Shown here: positions 18,869-28,893 of the stretch, in pieces
Layout of the letters: every line of letters begins with the position of its first letter
How positions within the stretch are numbered: the stretch's first letter is position 1
Assembly: GCF_943737015.1 (NCBI RefSeq)
Contig: NZ_CALSFP010000001.1
Location: 310,001-374,000, forward strand
Reading direction: 5' to 3'
Length of the DNA: 64,000 nt
Source of the DNA: Staphylococcus sp. Marseille-Q5304
GTDB taxonomy: Bacteria; Bacillota; Bacilli; Staphylococcales; Staphylococcaceae
Translations under genes and position numbers: made by a program
Notes under the pieces: model-generated
What the model was told of the DNA's origin: nothing
Databases searched by the model: none
Seen by the model: the letters and a program-made list of their open reading frames with translations, nothing else

Positions 18869-18918
18869 GAAAAGGGATAGAAATCATGGCATTTAGATTT
18901 CTATCCCTCTTTTTTTAC
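18869..18918. terminator. Terminator after ABC exporter
   Basis: AAAAGGGATAGAAATC pairs with GATTTCTATCCCT followed by T7. The sequence GGGATAGAAATC resembles the GGGACAGAAATC of the dispersed repeats. Confidence 0.85.
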
Positions 18919-18943
18919 TATTTTGAATCAGTGATAGTATGTA

Positions 18944-19108
18944 CTAATCGAAAAACTGTAAAATGGTCAAAAGAATCGATAGTAAACAAGCAACAAGCAT
19001 AACGCTTTGTGATTGTGGCGTTGATTCTTTACCTTGACGATATATGAAGAATACGAATACCCACGCGAGTATAACTAAAATACCTAAAGTTATAGCTAAT
19101 ACTTTCAC
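18944..19108 (-). CDS. Small two-segment membrane protein
   Basis: This 54-codon frame reads MKVLAITLGILVILAW at the N-terminus. A hydrophobic segment (about 2-23) is followed by a short polar loop (YRQGKESTPQSQ) and a second hydrophobic segment (about 36-53). It starts with GTG at 19108 behind a strong AAAGGGGGC site, and ends at a TAG at 18944-18946. It is convergent with the ABC exporter and divergent from galM. The family is unknown; the architecture is that of small staphylococcal inner-membrane proteins of unassigned function. Confidence 0.7.
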   Translation of the reverse strand: MKVLAITLGILVILAWVFVFFIYRQGKESTPQSQSVMLVACLLSILLTILQFFD

Positions 19109-19508
19109 TTTAATGCCCCCTTTAATTATTAGGCTATCATACTGCTAAGGTGAAATGTACACCTTATTTACAGGTAACATTTTTGCAGATTGTTTGTTAA
19201 AATTTAAGAATTACTATAGAAAACTTTTTGAAGAAATTGTTACAATAGTAGAGACGATATATAGTATATAGGGAGAAATATCAGTCTATATGTAGGGACG
19301 TTTGATAGTAGACAGATAGTTGGAATGTTAATGATTATAGTAGGGGACATAAAAGTTGAGTTAACAACAAAAGAAGAAAACATGCTAGAGTTTAGGCGCT
19401 TATTACGCTTGTAGAGTAGATATTTATTATAAAAACGATGTCATTGTTATTGGATGATGCATTTTAATATGTCTTTTTAAGCGTTTGATTTGAAAGGGAG
19501 TAATGTCA
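19109..19508 (+). other. Leader region of galM with candidate promoter and 29-codon ORF
   Basis: There are 400 bases between the small membrane gene and galM. A promoter-like TTGTTA-17-TATAGT lies at 19237-19265, implying a 5' leader of about 230 bases. Inside it is a 29-codon frame at 19325-19414 (MLMIIVGDIKVEL at its start) with only a weak ribosome binding site. No known riboswitch pattern or terminator was recognised in the leader. Confidence 0.35.
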
Positions 19509-20519
19509 ATGATTGCGAAGGTAGAAAAACAAAGTAATGGTATTGATTTAATTAAAATTGATAATGAAGAAACGAAAATCGTCTTTTCTAATTATGGTGC
19601 GCGCATCGTTTCATGGAAATTTGATGATAACCTGATAGTTCTAGGAAATGTAGTTGAGGCAGATGAATTTTACTTTGAAAATCCATTTAAGTTTGGTGCA
19701 ACGGTAGGGCGTTATGGTGGGCGAATTGCTAACGCCACGTTTGAGTTAGATGGAAAAACATACGAACTACCTAAAAATGATGGTGAGAATAATTTACATG
19801 GCGGACCGAATGGTTTAGATGATAGATTCTTTGATTATGAGATTAAAGAACAAGTGGGTCAAATACAAATTGTTTTCAAAACGCAAATCAAGAATAAGGA
19901 TGATTATTTCCCAGGTGATATTCAATTGGAAGTTATTCATACTTATGATGTTAACCATAGATGGACAATTGAGTATAAAGCAACTGCTTCAGAAACAACA
20001 CTCTTTAACCCAATGAATCATGTATATTTTAATTTAAACCGTGATAATAAAGTAGTGGATAATCACTTTATTAGTAGTGAAGCATTAAAAATGTATCCAT
20101 TAGCAGAAAATAATATTGTGACTGACACAACACCGATAGATTTAATCAATGTATATGAATCAGATAAAGTACAATTAAAGGATATATTCGAAAGTGATTA
20201 CCCAGAAATTAAACAACAGATGGCACAATTCGGTGGTTTGGATCATCCTTTTGATATTCATAATGGTTATATGACGATAGAAAATGATCATTTTATGCTT
20301 TCCGTAGAAACAGACATGCCTAATGTGGTTATGTTTACTTTCAATCATCCGAAGTCATGGGAAAGCGATTTTAATATTTATAAACCGCATTCAGGTTTTA
20401 CTTTAGAGACACAGTGTATGCCTAATGACATTAATTTATATGGTGATCAGGCATCGTCAATTTTAAAGGCTAATTCACCTTTTTATTCAAAAACAGTATT
20501 TCAAATAAACGAAAAATAA
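19509..20519 (+). CDS. galM: Aldose 1-epimerase
   Basis: The 336-residue protein belongs to the galactose mutarotase family, which interconverts alpha and beta anomers of hexoses. Visible motifs are FGATVGRYGGRIANA (about 57-71), NNLHGGPNGLD with a conserved histidine, the catalytic-histidine region NPMNHVYFNL, and the C-terminal SGFTLETQCMPND with the acid glutamate. AAAGGGAG ends at 19500, which fits ATG 19509 better than ATG 19503, which would add two residues. It is transcribed alone. Confidence 0.9.
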   Translation: MIAKVEKQSNGIDLIKIDNEETKIVFSNYGARIVSWKFDDNLIVLGNVVEADEFYFENPFKFGATVGRYGGRIANATFELDGKTYELPKNDGENNLHGGPNGLDDRFFDYEIKEQVGQIQIVFKTQIKNKDDYFPGDIQLEVIHTYDVNHRWTIEYKATASETTLFNPMNHVYFNLNRDNKVVDNHFISSEALKMYPLAENNIVTDTTPIDLINVYESDKVQLKDIFESDYPEIKQQMAQFGGLDHPFDIHNGYMTIENDHFMLSVETDMPNVVMFTFNHPKSWESDFNIYKPHSGFTLETQCMPNDINLYGDQASSILKANSPFYSKTVFQINEK

Positions 20520-20550
20520 TACATACATTTGGTGATAAAACCGACGTATT

Positions 20551-20602
20551 AAAAGTGCGATTTAGGCAATCTTGTAATTGACCTGAATCGCACTTTTTAA
20601 AT
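20551..20602. terminator. Bidirectional terminator
   Basis: AAAAGTGCGATTTAGG pairs with CCTGAATCGCACTTTTT between convergent galM and the MOSC gene. Confidence 0.85.
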
Positions 20603-20613
20603 AGAAAGATATA

Positions 20614-21303
20614 TTAACTTAGTGATTCTTTATTTTTTTCTGAGATTTTAATCGCACGATTGAGAAACTTTTGCAATTTTTCCTTTCTAGCGTCAGTAAG
20701 ATATGGATTATTTAATGCGTACTGTAAACGTTCGATATTTTTCTTATCGTTATAATAAATATCATTCAATTCAAACACAGTGAGTGCCGTTTCTGGTTCA
20801 GCCTGTTTGATAAGTGTTAAATCGTCGGTTTGATTTACATAACCTTCTTTCACTACTCTAAAATAGAATCCAGTTCTACCAGATTGGGACATACGTTTCA
20901 CAAGGTCTGGGATTTGATATTTAGCTTGAATCTTCCAGCACGGTTCGCGAATTTCGGAAACTTCAATGATTGCTTCACCGAGTTGAAACTGGTCACCAAA
21001 GTGAATTTTCTGTTCATCGATGTCTTGTGCAGTTAGGTTTTCACCAAACATTGCGTATTCAGGTAACACATTGAGGTCATTTTCCCAAAGTTTATAGTTG
21101 TTTTTACTGTATAAGCAAACTGCTTTTTCAGGTCCACCATGATCTTTATATTCCTGCTCATCTTCCGTAAAACCTGTGTGAGTTAAATACATTTTATCGT
21201 TAAACTTTTCTTTGTTTAAAGCAGAACGCATAGGTCTCTTTTTACTATAATCTAACGATTCAACTTTGCCAGTTGTGATAGCTATTAATTGATATGTTTC
21301 CAT
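20614..21303 (-). CDS. MOSC domain protein (YiiM-like)
   Basis: The 229-residue protein has an MOSC beta-barrel with the conserved cysteine in the EPCWKIQAKY segment, preceded by HGGPEKAVCLYS and MFGENLTAQDID. This matches the YiiM-type molybdenum-cofactor-using reductases, which detoxify N-hydroxylated bases or related substrates. A C-terminal helical tail (about 165-229) follows. GGAGGGG precedes the ATG. The window also encodes a molybdopterin formate dehydrogenase, so the cell has a use for the cofactor. Confidence 0.88.
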   Translation of the reverse strand: METYQLIAITTGKVESLDYSKKRPMRSALNKEKFNDKMYLTHTGFTEDEQEYKDHGGPEKAVCLYSKNNYKLWENDLNVLPEYAMFGENLTAQDIDEQKIHFGDQFQLGEAIIEVSEIREPCWKIQAKYQIPDLVKRMSQSGRTGFYFRVVKEGYVNQTDDLTLIKQAEPETALTVFELNDIYYNDKKNIERLQYALNNPYLTDARKEKLQKFLNRAIKISEKNKESLS

Positions 21304-21452
21304 GATGATTTCCCCTCCTATTGTTAATTATTTTATCATAATTAACAGAATAAACTTGATAAATATCCAAAGATAAATCTGTTTTTTTAAGCTATGTATT
21401 TTACTTAAAGTCATGTACAATGATAGTAAATATAAGTGTGTAAAGGGGTAGC

Positions 21453-22139
21453 ATGATGAATAAAGACCAATTGAAAAAGAGCACATTTAAAGATGCATTA
21501 GCACAAATTCAAGATGGGATGGTTATAGGTATTGGTTCTGGTTCTACTATAGAGCTTCTCATCCCAGAATTAGCTACAAAGTTACAACAAGAAAGTATTG
21601 AAATCACAGGTGTGTGTACCTCAAATAAAACAGCCTTTATCGCTAAAGAACACGGTATTAAAATTTTTGATGTGAATGACGTTCAACACATTGATATCGC
21701 CATTGACGGGGCTGATGAAATTGATCGTGAATTAAACTTAATTAAAGGTGGCGGGGGCGCACTGTTTAGAGAGAAAGTCATTGATTCAATGGCCGAAAAA
21801 TTTATCGTATTAGCAGATGATTCGAAATGTGTCGATTATCTAGGAGAGACATTTAAATTACCTGTGGAAGTTGATAAATTTAATTGGCTCTTAATTGCTA
21901 AAAATATTGAAAGTATTAAGCAAGTGAAAGCGATCCGTAGAATGGTAGATGATGTACCATTTATTACCGATAATGGAAATTACATATTAGATTTAGAGCT
22001 TAATAATCATATAGATGCATATGAAATGCATGAGTATTTAATACACTTGATAGGTGTATTAGAAACAGGATATTTCTTAGACGTCACTGATCAGGTCATT
22101 ATTGGTTCAACTTCAGGTGTTAAAGTGATTAATAAATAA
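21453..22139 (+). CDS. rpiA: Ribose-5-phosphate isomerase A
   Basis: The 228-residue protein has the RpiA motifs GIGSGSTIELLIPEL (phosphate loop), DGADEIDRELNLIKGGGGALFREK (catalytic Asp and Lys region) and GDEF-free RpiA ending TSGVKVINK. It interconverts ribose 5-phosphate and ribulose 5-phosphate in the pentose phosphate pathway. AAAGGGG precedes two consecutive ATGs (21453 and 21456); either could be used. It stands alone with its own terminator. Confidence 0.96.
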   Translation: MMNKDQLKKSTFKDALAQIQDGMVIGIGSGSTIELLIPELATKLQQESIEITGVCTSNKTAFIAKEHGIKIFDVNDVQHIDIAIDGADEIDRELNLIKGGGGALFREKVIDSMAEKFIVLADDSKCVDYLGETFKLPVEVDKFNWLLIAKNIESIKQVKAIRRMVDDVPFITDNGNYILDLELNNHIDAYEMHEYLIHLIGVLETGYFLDVTDQVIIGSTSGVKVINK

Positions 22140-22148
22140 TTACAAATA

Positions 22149-22190
22149 GAAAACCCCAGCTTTGAGTTTGTTCAAAGCTGGGGTTTTTTC
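22149..22190. terminator. Bidirectional terminator after rpiA
   Basis: AAAACCCCAGCTTTGA pairs with TCAAAGCTGGGGTTTTTT; a near-perfect stem. Confidence 0.92.
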
Positions 22191-22206
22191 AAGTTATTTA
22201 AGATTG

Positions 22207-23727
22207 TTATCTACGGTGACGACGTTTGTTCTTTATGCTGAATGGTGAACGTTGACGGTTGTTTTTAGGCGCATCACTCTTGTTTTGATCAAAAGTTGTT
22301 GATGCATTTTCATTTTGTGATGTCTCAGGTTCTAATGAATCTTTAACCTCACTCACAACTGTGGATGTACGTTTTCTTTTGTGTTTCTTTTGTTTCTTTA
22401 AATCTGTGTCACGTTTCGACTGTTGTTTGCTTTTTCGTTCAGTAGATGATTCGACAGGTGAACGCTGTTGTTGTGAGAATGCAGTATCTTCTGCCGTTTC
22501 ACTATGAGGTTGTTTATTAACTTCTGTTGAATCATTATCTAAAGGTTCATTGTGCGTTGGATTAGTGATACGTGATGTTTCTTCTGTCGTTGTATCGTCT
22601 GTGTCATGAACATCGTTTTCTTTTTCAGAAGTTAGCGATTGATCTGATTCGTCTACATGAGACGTTTCAGCTGCTGTTGTTGAATGCGTAACATTCATTT
22701 GTTCATCATGATTAGAAACAACATCGTCCTCTTTATCTATATGTTTATTGACGCTCTCTGATGATTGTTGGTTGTCAGATTTTGTTGCTGAAGATTGATT
22801 GTCACGAATGTTTGTATGTTCATCGTCTTCATTAGGTGTTTCCTGTTGATGATTTACTTTGTTCGTCTCGTGGTTATTGTGTTGATGAGTAGAATCATTC
22901 ACATGGTCGAAATAATTATTATCTTCTACTTCATCAAGATTACGATTGGTAGATTTATAAATTAAACCGCGAATAATCGTGCTCAATAGTATGTAGACAA
23001 TTGCTACAAATACTGTAGAGAATGCAATAATTTTCATAGAAAGTATATTACCGAGTTCTTCATTAAATAAGTAAAGTAGTCCAAATGACATCATTAAATT
23101 AAATAATGTAGCAATATAAATTGTGCGACCTTTTGTGCCTCGTATTAATTCTCCGACAATGATTGAAAATGCAAAGTAGAATAATAAATTGTATAGCATG
23201 AATTCTACGCCGAATACTAATTTAATATTCCAAACTGCAAAAATAATACCTACGACAATAGAAGCAAAAAATGTTGCCATTCTGTTTTCAACGATATTTT
23301 GTAAATATACTCGGAAGCCTAACTCAACACAGAAAGCCATTAAAACTTGACCTATTAAAACAATAAGAAATGGAACTGAGAAATCTTCAGATTGTAATAA
23401 CACAAAACTATCAGCAAATATATTTAGACTAACCATTGAGATGATAAATATAACTAACGGCAAAATAATAGCTAATAACAACCGTTCGATTACTTTTAAA
23501 TCTATAGAAAGTTTAAAATGCGCAAGTTGTAACTTTTTATATCTAAATACAATGATACAGAAGATTGCGCCTAATAAAGGAGCCAAAACACTTAAATCAA
23601 ATACATAGTATTTAAATGGTGTAGCACCTTGAAAATCTTTCAGGATAATGGGTGCAGCGAATGCGATGATAGTAAAAGTAAATATCATCATTGCCCATTG
23701 AAAGCCTGGAATACGTTTATTATTCAT
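22207..23727 (-). CDS. spdC: SpdC/LyrA-type CPBP-fold membrane protein
   Basis: The 506-residue protein has eight hydrophobic segments in residues 10-255, then a 245-residue hydrophilic tail rich in H, N, D, E, S and T that ends in basic residues. The membrane part resembles CPBP proteases, but the EExxxR motif reads V134-E135-L-G-F-R139, and the usual first histidine position reads VWN (Asn167), so protease activity is unlikely. S. aureus SpdC/LyrA has this architecture, affects surface protein display and lysostaphin susceptibility, and interacts with the WalKR system. ATG 23727 behind GGAGGTTACACA is preferred over the start 14 codons upstream. Confidence 0.8.
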   Translation of the reverse strand: MNNKRIPGFQWAMMIFTFTIIAFAAPIILKDFQGATPFKYYVFDLSVLAPLLGAIFCIIVFRYKKLQLAHFKLSIDLKVIERLLLAIILPLVIFIISMVSLNIFADSFVLLQSEDFSVPFLIVLIGQVLMAFCVELGFRVYLQNIVENRMATFFASIVVGIIFAVWNIKLVFGVEFMLYNLLFYFAFSIIVGELIRGTKGRTIYIATLFNLMMSFGLLYLFNEELGNILSMKIIAFSTVFVAIVYILLSTIIRGLIYKSTNRNLDEVEDNNYFDHVNDSTHQHNNHETNKVNHQQETPNEDDEHTNIRDNQSSATKSDNQQSSESVNKHIDKEDDVVSNHDEQMNVTHSTTAAETSHVDESDQSLTSEKENDVHDTDDTTTEETSRITNPTHNEPLDNDSTEVNKQPHSETAEDTAFSQQQRSPVESSTERKSKQQSKRDTDLKKQKKHKRKRTSTVVSEVKDSLEPETSQNENASTTFDQNKSDAPKNNRQRSPFSIKNKRRHRR

Positions 23728-23980
23728 TGTGTAACCTCCATTAGGTACAGAAAAATCATTTTTCACCAATTATACATACAAATTTATAAGAAATAAATTA
23801 ATATTAAGGATTTATCATTGAAATGTAATATTATGACTAATATCACTAACTATCATAAAGCTTTAAATAATAAAAATATTAAAGCCGTGTGTGTTTGCCT
23901 CAACATAAATATGGATTGAATTGATATAGCTGTGGGCGTATACTGAAATTGTGAAGCTAGCAATCGAAAGGGGAATTACG

Positions 23981-24910
23981 ATGTATAATTTGTCAAACAA
24001 AGAATTGTGGCAAGGAAGAGTGGACAGTGAAACAGATTCAAGTCATTTCAGGCACTTTCAAACAATCAATTTCCGAAACATTTCAGACAGTTTTGATGAA
24101 GAACAACATGGGGTAGGTATGATTGGTTATGCGGTTGATAAAGGTGTTGAATTAAATAAAGGGCGTGTAGGTGCCAAAGAAGGTCCTGACGCGATTAAAA
24201 AAGCATTCGCAAATTTACCAGTTATGCGCGATACTCAAATTTATGATTATGGTAATGTTGAGCATGATTATGAGAGATTAGAAGAAACACAAAAAGAATT
24301 CGGTCATTATGTAGCACAATCAATCCAACGTCATAATCAAACATTTCTTCTAGGTGGTGGACATGACATTGCGTATGCTCAGTATTTAGGTGTACGTGAA
24401 GCGCACCCTGACGCATCAATAGGTGTAATTAACATCGATGCACATTTCGATACACGTAAAGAAGAAGGCTCAACATCAGGTACAAGCTTTAGACAGATCT
24501 TAGAAGGAGACGACAATGCAAACTATTTAGTATTAGGTGTTCAAGAAGGCGGTAATACACAAGGATTATTCGACTATGCTGAAGAGCGCGGTGTAGGTTA
24601 TGTGTATTCAGACGAACTTTTACACCAAATCGCTCCTCCAATTAAAGATAAAGTAGAAAGATTTATGAACGACCATGATGTTATTATGTTTACAATATGT
24701 ATGGACGTCATTGACAGTGCTTTTGCACCAGGTGTTAGTGCCAATGCTGTACTAGGACTGTTTCCTCATATTGTTCTAGAGATTGCTAAACGTATTATAC
24801 CAAATGAGAAAGTATCAACTATTAGTATTGCTGAAACAAATCCAAAATATGACATCGATCAGCGAACTTCAAAGTTAACAGCTAATTTCTTCCACCATTT
24901 CATTCTCTAA
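23981..24910 (+). CDS. hutG: Formimidoylglutamase
   Basis: The 309-residue protein is in the arginase/agmatinase superfamily, with metal-binding motifs GGGHDIAYA (about 126-134), NIDAHFDTR and ICMDVIDSAFAPGVSA. It hydrolyses N-formimidoyl-L-glutamate to glutamate and formamide, the last step of histidine breakdown. ATG 23981 is preferred over a GTG 30 bases upstream because GAAAGGGG is well spaced. Its last 11 bases overlap the convergent LysR-type gene. The other hut genes follow on the plus strand. Confidence 0.93.
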   Translation: MYNLSNKELWQGRVDSETDSSHFRHFQTINFRNISDSFDEEQHGVGMIGYAVDKGVELNKGRVGAKEGPDAIKKAFANLPVMRDTQIYDYGNVEHDYERLEETQKEFGHYVAQSIQRHNQTFLLGGGHDIAYAQYLGVREAHPDASIGVINIDAHFDTRKEEGSTSGTSFRQILEGDDNANYLVLGVQEGGNTQGLFDYAEERGVGYVYSDELLHQIAPPIKDKVERFMNDHDVIMFTICMDVIDSAFAPGVSANAVLGLFPHIVLEIAKRIIPNEKVSTISIAETNPKYDIDQRTSKLTANFFHHFIL

Positions 24911-25775
24911 ATTTCCAAAAATCGATGCATTGATTAATTAAAGAAAGTACCCGTTTAGGGTGCTTTCTTTTTTTGAGGTAGTTGATATAAATCGCACGTT
25001 TGATTTTAGGTTTGATTGTCACAATTTCTAGGTTACGTGTATTGAATGATTGATAGTAAACTTGAGGGATAATCGCATAACCCATTCCTTTATGCACATA
25101 GTTAGTAGCTGCTTCAAATCGGCTCACTTCAATTACAATATTAGGATGAACGTTCATTCTATTGAAGTATTCATCGATATGTTTGCGTACTTGTGATCCT
25201 TTCATAGGTACGATTAGCGGATAATGTGCAACAGCCTTTGTTTCCCTTTTGTTAAATACATTCTCAGGGGTTAGTAGAACATAAGATTCTTCGTATAATT
25301 TAATCGATTCAATATTTTCATGTTCTATTTTTTCATTGGTTATTGCGATATGATTTTCAAAATTGAGTAGCTGTTCTAAGATTTTATTTTGATCATGAAC
25401 TTCAGCTACATAATAAGTTTGATCCTGATTATATCGGCGATGATTAGATATAATTTGTGAAATCCATTGATTTGTAGATTCAAGTATAGATAACTTAATC
25501 TTAGGTGCATGACTCATATTAAGGTCATGCATTTTTTCCAATGTTTGATGGTAGTGTTGAATTAAGTCTTGAGCATAATGATAGAATTGAATACCTTTTT
25601 CAGTAATTTTAATATCTTTCGTAGTTCGAATTAATAAATCGTACCCTAAATCTTCTTCCATTTTTTTAATTGTTGTAGTTAAAGAAGGTTGACTAATGTG
25701 CAAATAATTAGCAGCTTTCGTGAAACTGTTGTAGTTAACTACTGCTACAAAATACTCTAATTGAATAATTTTCAT
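24900..25775 (-). CDS. LysR-type regulator of the hut region
   Basis: The 291-residue protein has an N-terminal winged helix with the LysR pattern FTKAANYLHISQPSLTTTIKKMEEDLGY (about 18-45) and a periplasmic-binding-like effector domain. It sits between hutG (convergent, 11-bp overlap) and the transporter-hutU-hutI unit (divergent, about 140 bp between starts). LysR-type regulators usually act on the divergent promoter, so control of hut by histidine or urocanate is inferred. The antisense overlap with hutG could also couple the two genes. Confidence 0.85.
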   Translation of the reverse strand: MKIIQLEYFVAVVNYNSFTKAANYLHISQPSLTTTIKKMEEDLGYDLLIRTTKDIKITEKGIQFYHYAQDLIQHYHQTLEKMHDLNMSHAPKIKLSILESTNQWISQIISNHRRYNQDQTYYVAEVHDQNKILEQLLNFENHIAITNEKIEHENIESIKLYEESYVLLTPENVFNKRETKAVAHYPLIVPMKGSQVRKHIDEYFNRMNVHPNIVIEVSRFEAATNYVHKGMGYAIIPQVYYQSFNTRNLEIVTIKPKIKRAIYINYLKKRKHPKRVLSLINQCIDFWKFRE

Positions 25776-25855
25776 ATACTTACCCCCTTATATTTCATCC
25801 ATTTATAACTTAAAGCTATCAATAATTAGTTTATTTATATTGGTCGTCTATATCA

Positions 25856-25873
25856 TATCATAATATACTGATA
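25856..25873. promoter_or_regulatory. Candidate LysR-type binding palindrome
   Basis: TATCA and TGATA are separated by 8 bases in the divergent region between the LysR-type gene and the transporter gene; another TATCA directly precedes. AT-richness makes chance matches likely. Confidence 0.25.
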
Positions 25874-25916
25874 AATATAGAGGGAGGTGTACTTTCATGT
25901 TAGGGGCGTGAAGTAC

Positions 25917-27191
25917 ATGTGGAAGTTTTTTGTGTATAGTTTAATAGGTATTATTGTCTTTTTCATACCTATAACCCTTTTCGGAGAATCAACAATCTTA
26001 GTTGATCATATCGTGAAGTGGATAACCGCATGGGTCAAACCGATTTTACCGTTTTATGTACTGTGCTTAATTATAATTGGAGCTGTACTTCCATTTGTTA
26101 ATAAAGAATGGAATAAGTCTAAAACGAGTATTGTGTTTTCGTTATTTAAAGTGTTAGGCGTTTTTATTGCGATTATGGTCGTTTTTCATATCGGACCTCA
26201 TTTTATTTTGAAGAAAGATATAGGGCCTTTTTTGTACGATAAGTTGGCAATGCCATTAAGCTTATTAATACCGATAGGAGCTATTTTATTATCATTTTTA
26301 GTTGGATATGGATTACTAGAATTTATTGGTGTGCTTTGTAGGCCAATCATGCGGCCCATATTTAAAACACCAGGTAAGTCGGCAGTGGATGCAGTTGCCT
26401 CATTCGTAGGAAGTTACTCTATAGGTTTACTTATAACGAATAGAGTTTATAAGAATGGTGGCTACACTCATAAAGAAGCTGTCGTAATCGCAACTGGATT
26501 TTCAACAGTTTCTGCTACATTTATGATTATTGTCGCGAATACTTTGAAAATTATTGATTTTTGGAACTTGTATTTTTGGTTCACACTTGTAGTAACATTT
26601 ATTGTTACTGCTATTACGGTACAACTCCCACCTATAAGATTTGAAAAGAATGACACCTTCGAAAATCAACCGTATCAAAAAGAAGTGCGCAGAGATATGC
26701 CTTTACTTAAAGAGGCATGGTTAGAAGCTAAACAAGCAGTAGGACAGGCGAATTCACTAGTAGATAATGTTAAAGAAAATTTACGCGACGGTGTGTTAAT
26801 GACGATATCAATACTACCTTCAATAATGTCTATTGGTTTAATAGGTTTATTGATAGTTGAATTTACACCAATTGTTGAATATGTAGCCTATATATTTTAC
26901 CCATTTATTTCAATCTTCCCAGTTAAAGATGTAGGCGTTTTAGCTCAAGCTTCAACAATTTCGATTGTTGAAATGTTGTTACCTTCAGCAATTGCACAAA
27001 GCGCTGATTTAGCTACACGATTTGTGGTGGCAGTAACAAGCGTTTCGGCTATCATATTCTTTTCAAGCGTTGTACCCGTTATTTTATCTACGGAAATTAA
27101 GGTTTCTATAGGTAAATTAGTGGTCATATGGTTTGAAAGAGTAGTATTAACGTTATTAATAACAATTCCTTTTGCGTTATGGATTTTCTAA
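25917..27191 (+). CDS. YjiH-like nucleoside-recognition (Gate) domain membrane protein
   Basis: The 424-residue protein is polytopic with about ten hydrophobic segments and the Gate-domain pattern VDAVASFVGSYSIGLLITN. Its place between the hut regulator and hutU suggests uptake of histidine, urocanate or a related compound. That is inference; family members have no firm substrate. The first AGGGAGGTG site serves a tiny ATGTTAGGGGCGTGA frame (MLGA-stop, 25896-25910). The likely gene start ATG 25917 lies just past it, behind AGGGG. A GTG at 25887 is in frame but less well placed. Confidence 0.75.
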   Translation: MWKFFVYSLIGIIVFFIPITLFGESTILVDHIVKWITAWVKPILPFYVLCLIIIGAVLPFVNKEWNKSKTSIVFSLFKVLGVFIAIMVVFHIGPHFILKKDIGPFLYDKLAMPLSLLIPIGAILLSFLVGYGLLEFIGVLCRPIMRPIFKTPGKSAVDAVASFVGSYSIGLLITNRVYKNGGYTHKEAVVIATGFSTVSATFMIIVANTLKIIDFWNLYFWFTLVVTFIVTAITVQLPPIRFEKNDTFENQPYQKEVRRDMPLLKEAWLEAKQAVGQANSLVDNVKENLRDGVLMTISILPSIMSIGLIGLLIVEFTPIVEYVAYIFYPFISIFPVKDVGVLAQASTISIVEMLLPSAIAQSADLATRFVVAVTSVSAIIFFSSVVPVILSTEIKVSIGKLVVIWFERVVLTLLITIPFALWIF

Positions 27192-27231
27192 ATGTTTAAA
27201 GTGTATTTAAATCTAACGAGGAGTGATTTAA

Positions 27232-28893
27232 GTGAGAAAAATTGAAGCAAAAAAAGGTTTAGACATTGAATGTAAAGGTTGGGAACAAGAAGCAGTATTG
27301 AGAATGTTATACAACAACTTGGATCCAGAAGTTGCTGAACGTCCAGAAGACTTAGTTGTATATGGTGGTATCGGTAAAGCTGCTAGAAACTGGGATGCAT
27401 TTGAAGCTATTGAAGAAACATTACGTAATTTAGAAGCGGATGAAACAATGTTAGTTCAATCAGGTAAACCAGTAGCAGTGTTTAAAACACACGAAGAAGC
27501 ACCACGTGTATTATTATCAAACTCAGTATTAGTTCCTGAATGGGCAAACTGGGATCATTTCAATGAGCTAGATAAAGAAGGCTTAATCATGTACGGTCAA
27601 ATGACTGCGGGTAGTTGGATTTATATCGGTTCACAAGGTATTGTACAAGGTACGTATGAAACATTTGGTGAGCTAGCTAATCAACATTTTGATGGTGATT
27701 TAAAAGGTACCGTAACATTAACTGCTGGTCTAGGCGGTATGGGTGGTGCACAGCCACTTGCTGTTACTATGAATGGTGGCGTAGTTATCGGTGTTGATGT
27801 CGATGAAACACGTATCGATAAACGTATCGAAACGAAATATTGTGATGTTAAGACAAGCGATTTAGATGAAGCATTACGACTAGCAGAAGAAGCAAAAGAA
27901 CAAGGCAATGCTTTATCTATTGGTTTAGTAGGTAATGCAGTTGATGTACATCAAGAAATTTTAGACAGAGGATTTAAAGTTGATATCGTAACAGACCAAA
28001 CAAGTGCACATGACCCATTAAATGGTTATGTACCTCAAGGTTATTCATTAGAAGAGGCTAAAGCATTACGCGATAAAGACCCGAAAGAATATGTGAAAAA
28101 ATCAGAATCTTCAATGAAAAAACACGTAGACTTAATGTTACAATTCCAAAAAAATGGTGCGATTGCATTTGACTATGGTAATAACATTAGACAAGTTGCA
28201 TTTAATAATGGTTTAGAAAATGCATTTGATTTCCCAGGATTCGTGCCAGCGTACATTAGACCATTATTCTGTGAAGGTAAAGGTCCATTCCGTTTTGCTG
28301 CTTTAAGTGGAGATCCTAAAGATATCGAACGTGCTGATGAAGAAATGAGAAAGTTATTCCCAGAGAATGAAAAACTTATCCGTTGGTTAGATTTAGCACA
28401 AGAAAAAATCGCATTCCAAGGTTTACCATCACGTATTGCATGGTTAGGTTATGAAGAACGTGCGAAAATGGGGTTAGCTTTAAATCGTTTAGTACGAGAA
28501 GGGGAAATATCTGCACCTATCGTTATCGGTCGTGACCACCTTGACTCAGGTTCAGTTGCAAGTCCTAACCGTGAAACTGAAGGAATGAAAGATGGTTCTG
28601 ATGCTGTAGGTGACTGGGCTGTATTAAATGCTTTAATCAATACAGCAGCAGGCGGTTCATGGATTTCATTCCACCACGGCGGTGGCGTAGGTATGGGTTA
28701 TTCATTACATGCTGGTATGGTTGTTGTTGCGGATGGCTCTGAACGTGCAGATCGTCGTTTAGGACGTGTATTAACTACAGATCCGGGTATGGGAGTAGTG
28801 AGACATGCTGATGCAGGTTATGAATCTGCAGTAGAAGTTGCAAAGGAAAAAGGTATTCACATTCCAATGATTACAGGTAAAGGAGACAAATAA
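27232..28893 (+). CDS. hutU: Urocanate hydratase
   Basis: The 553-residue protein matches the NAD-dependent urocanase family in length and motifs: [43 protein letters not shown] (NAD binding), [21 protein letters not shown] and the C-terminal [16 protein letters not shown]. It adds water to urocanate to give imidazolonepropionate. It starts with GTG at 27232 behind AACGAGGAG. Its stop overlaps the hutI start (TAATG), so the two are translationally coupled. hutH, which makes urocanate, is not in the window. Confidence 0.97.
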   Translation: MRKIEAKKGLDIECKGWEQEAVLRMLYNNLDPEVAERPEDLVVYGGIGKAARNWDAFEAIEETLRNLEADETMLVQSGKPVAVFKTHEEAPRVLLSNSVLVPEWANWDHFNELDKEGLIMYGQMTAGSWIYIGSQGIVQGTYETFGELANQHFDGDLKGTVTLTAGLGGMGGAQPLAVTMNGGVVIGVDVDETRIDKRIETKYCDVKTSDLDEALRLAEEAKEQGNALSIGLVGNAVDVHQEILDRGFKVDIVTDQTSAHDPLNGYVPQGYSLEEAKALRDKDPKEYVKKSESSMKKHVDLMLQFQKNGAIAFDYGNNIRQVAFNNGLENAFDFPGFVPAYIRPLFCEGKGPFRFAALSGDPKDIERADEEMRKLFPENEKLIRWLDLAQEKIAFQGLPSRIAWLGYEERAKMGLALNRLVREGEISAPIVIGRDHLDSGSVASPNRETEGMKDGSDAVGDWAVLNALINTAAGGSWISFHHGGGVGMGYSLHAGMVVVADGSERADRRLGRVLTTDPGMGVVRHADAGYESAVEVAKEKGIHIPMITGKGDK

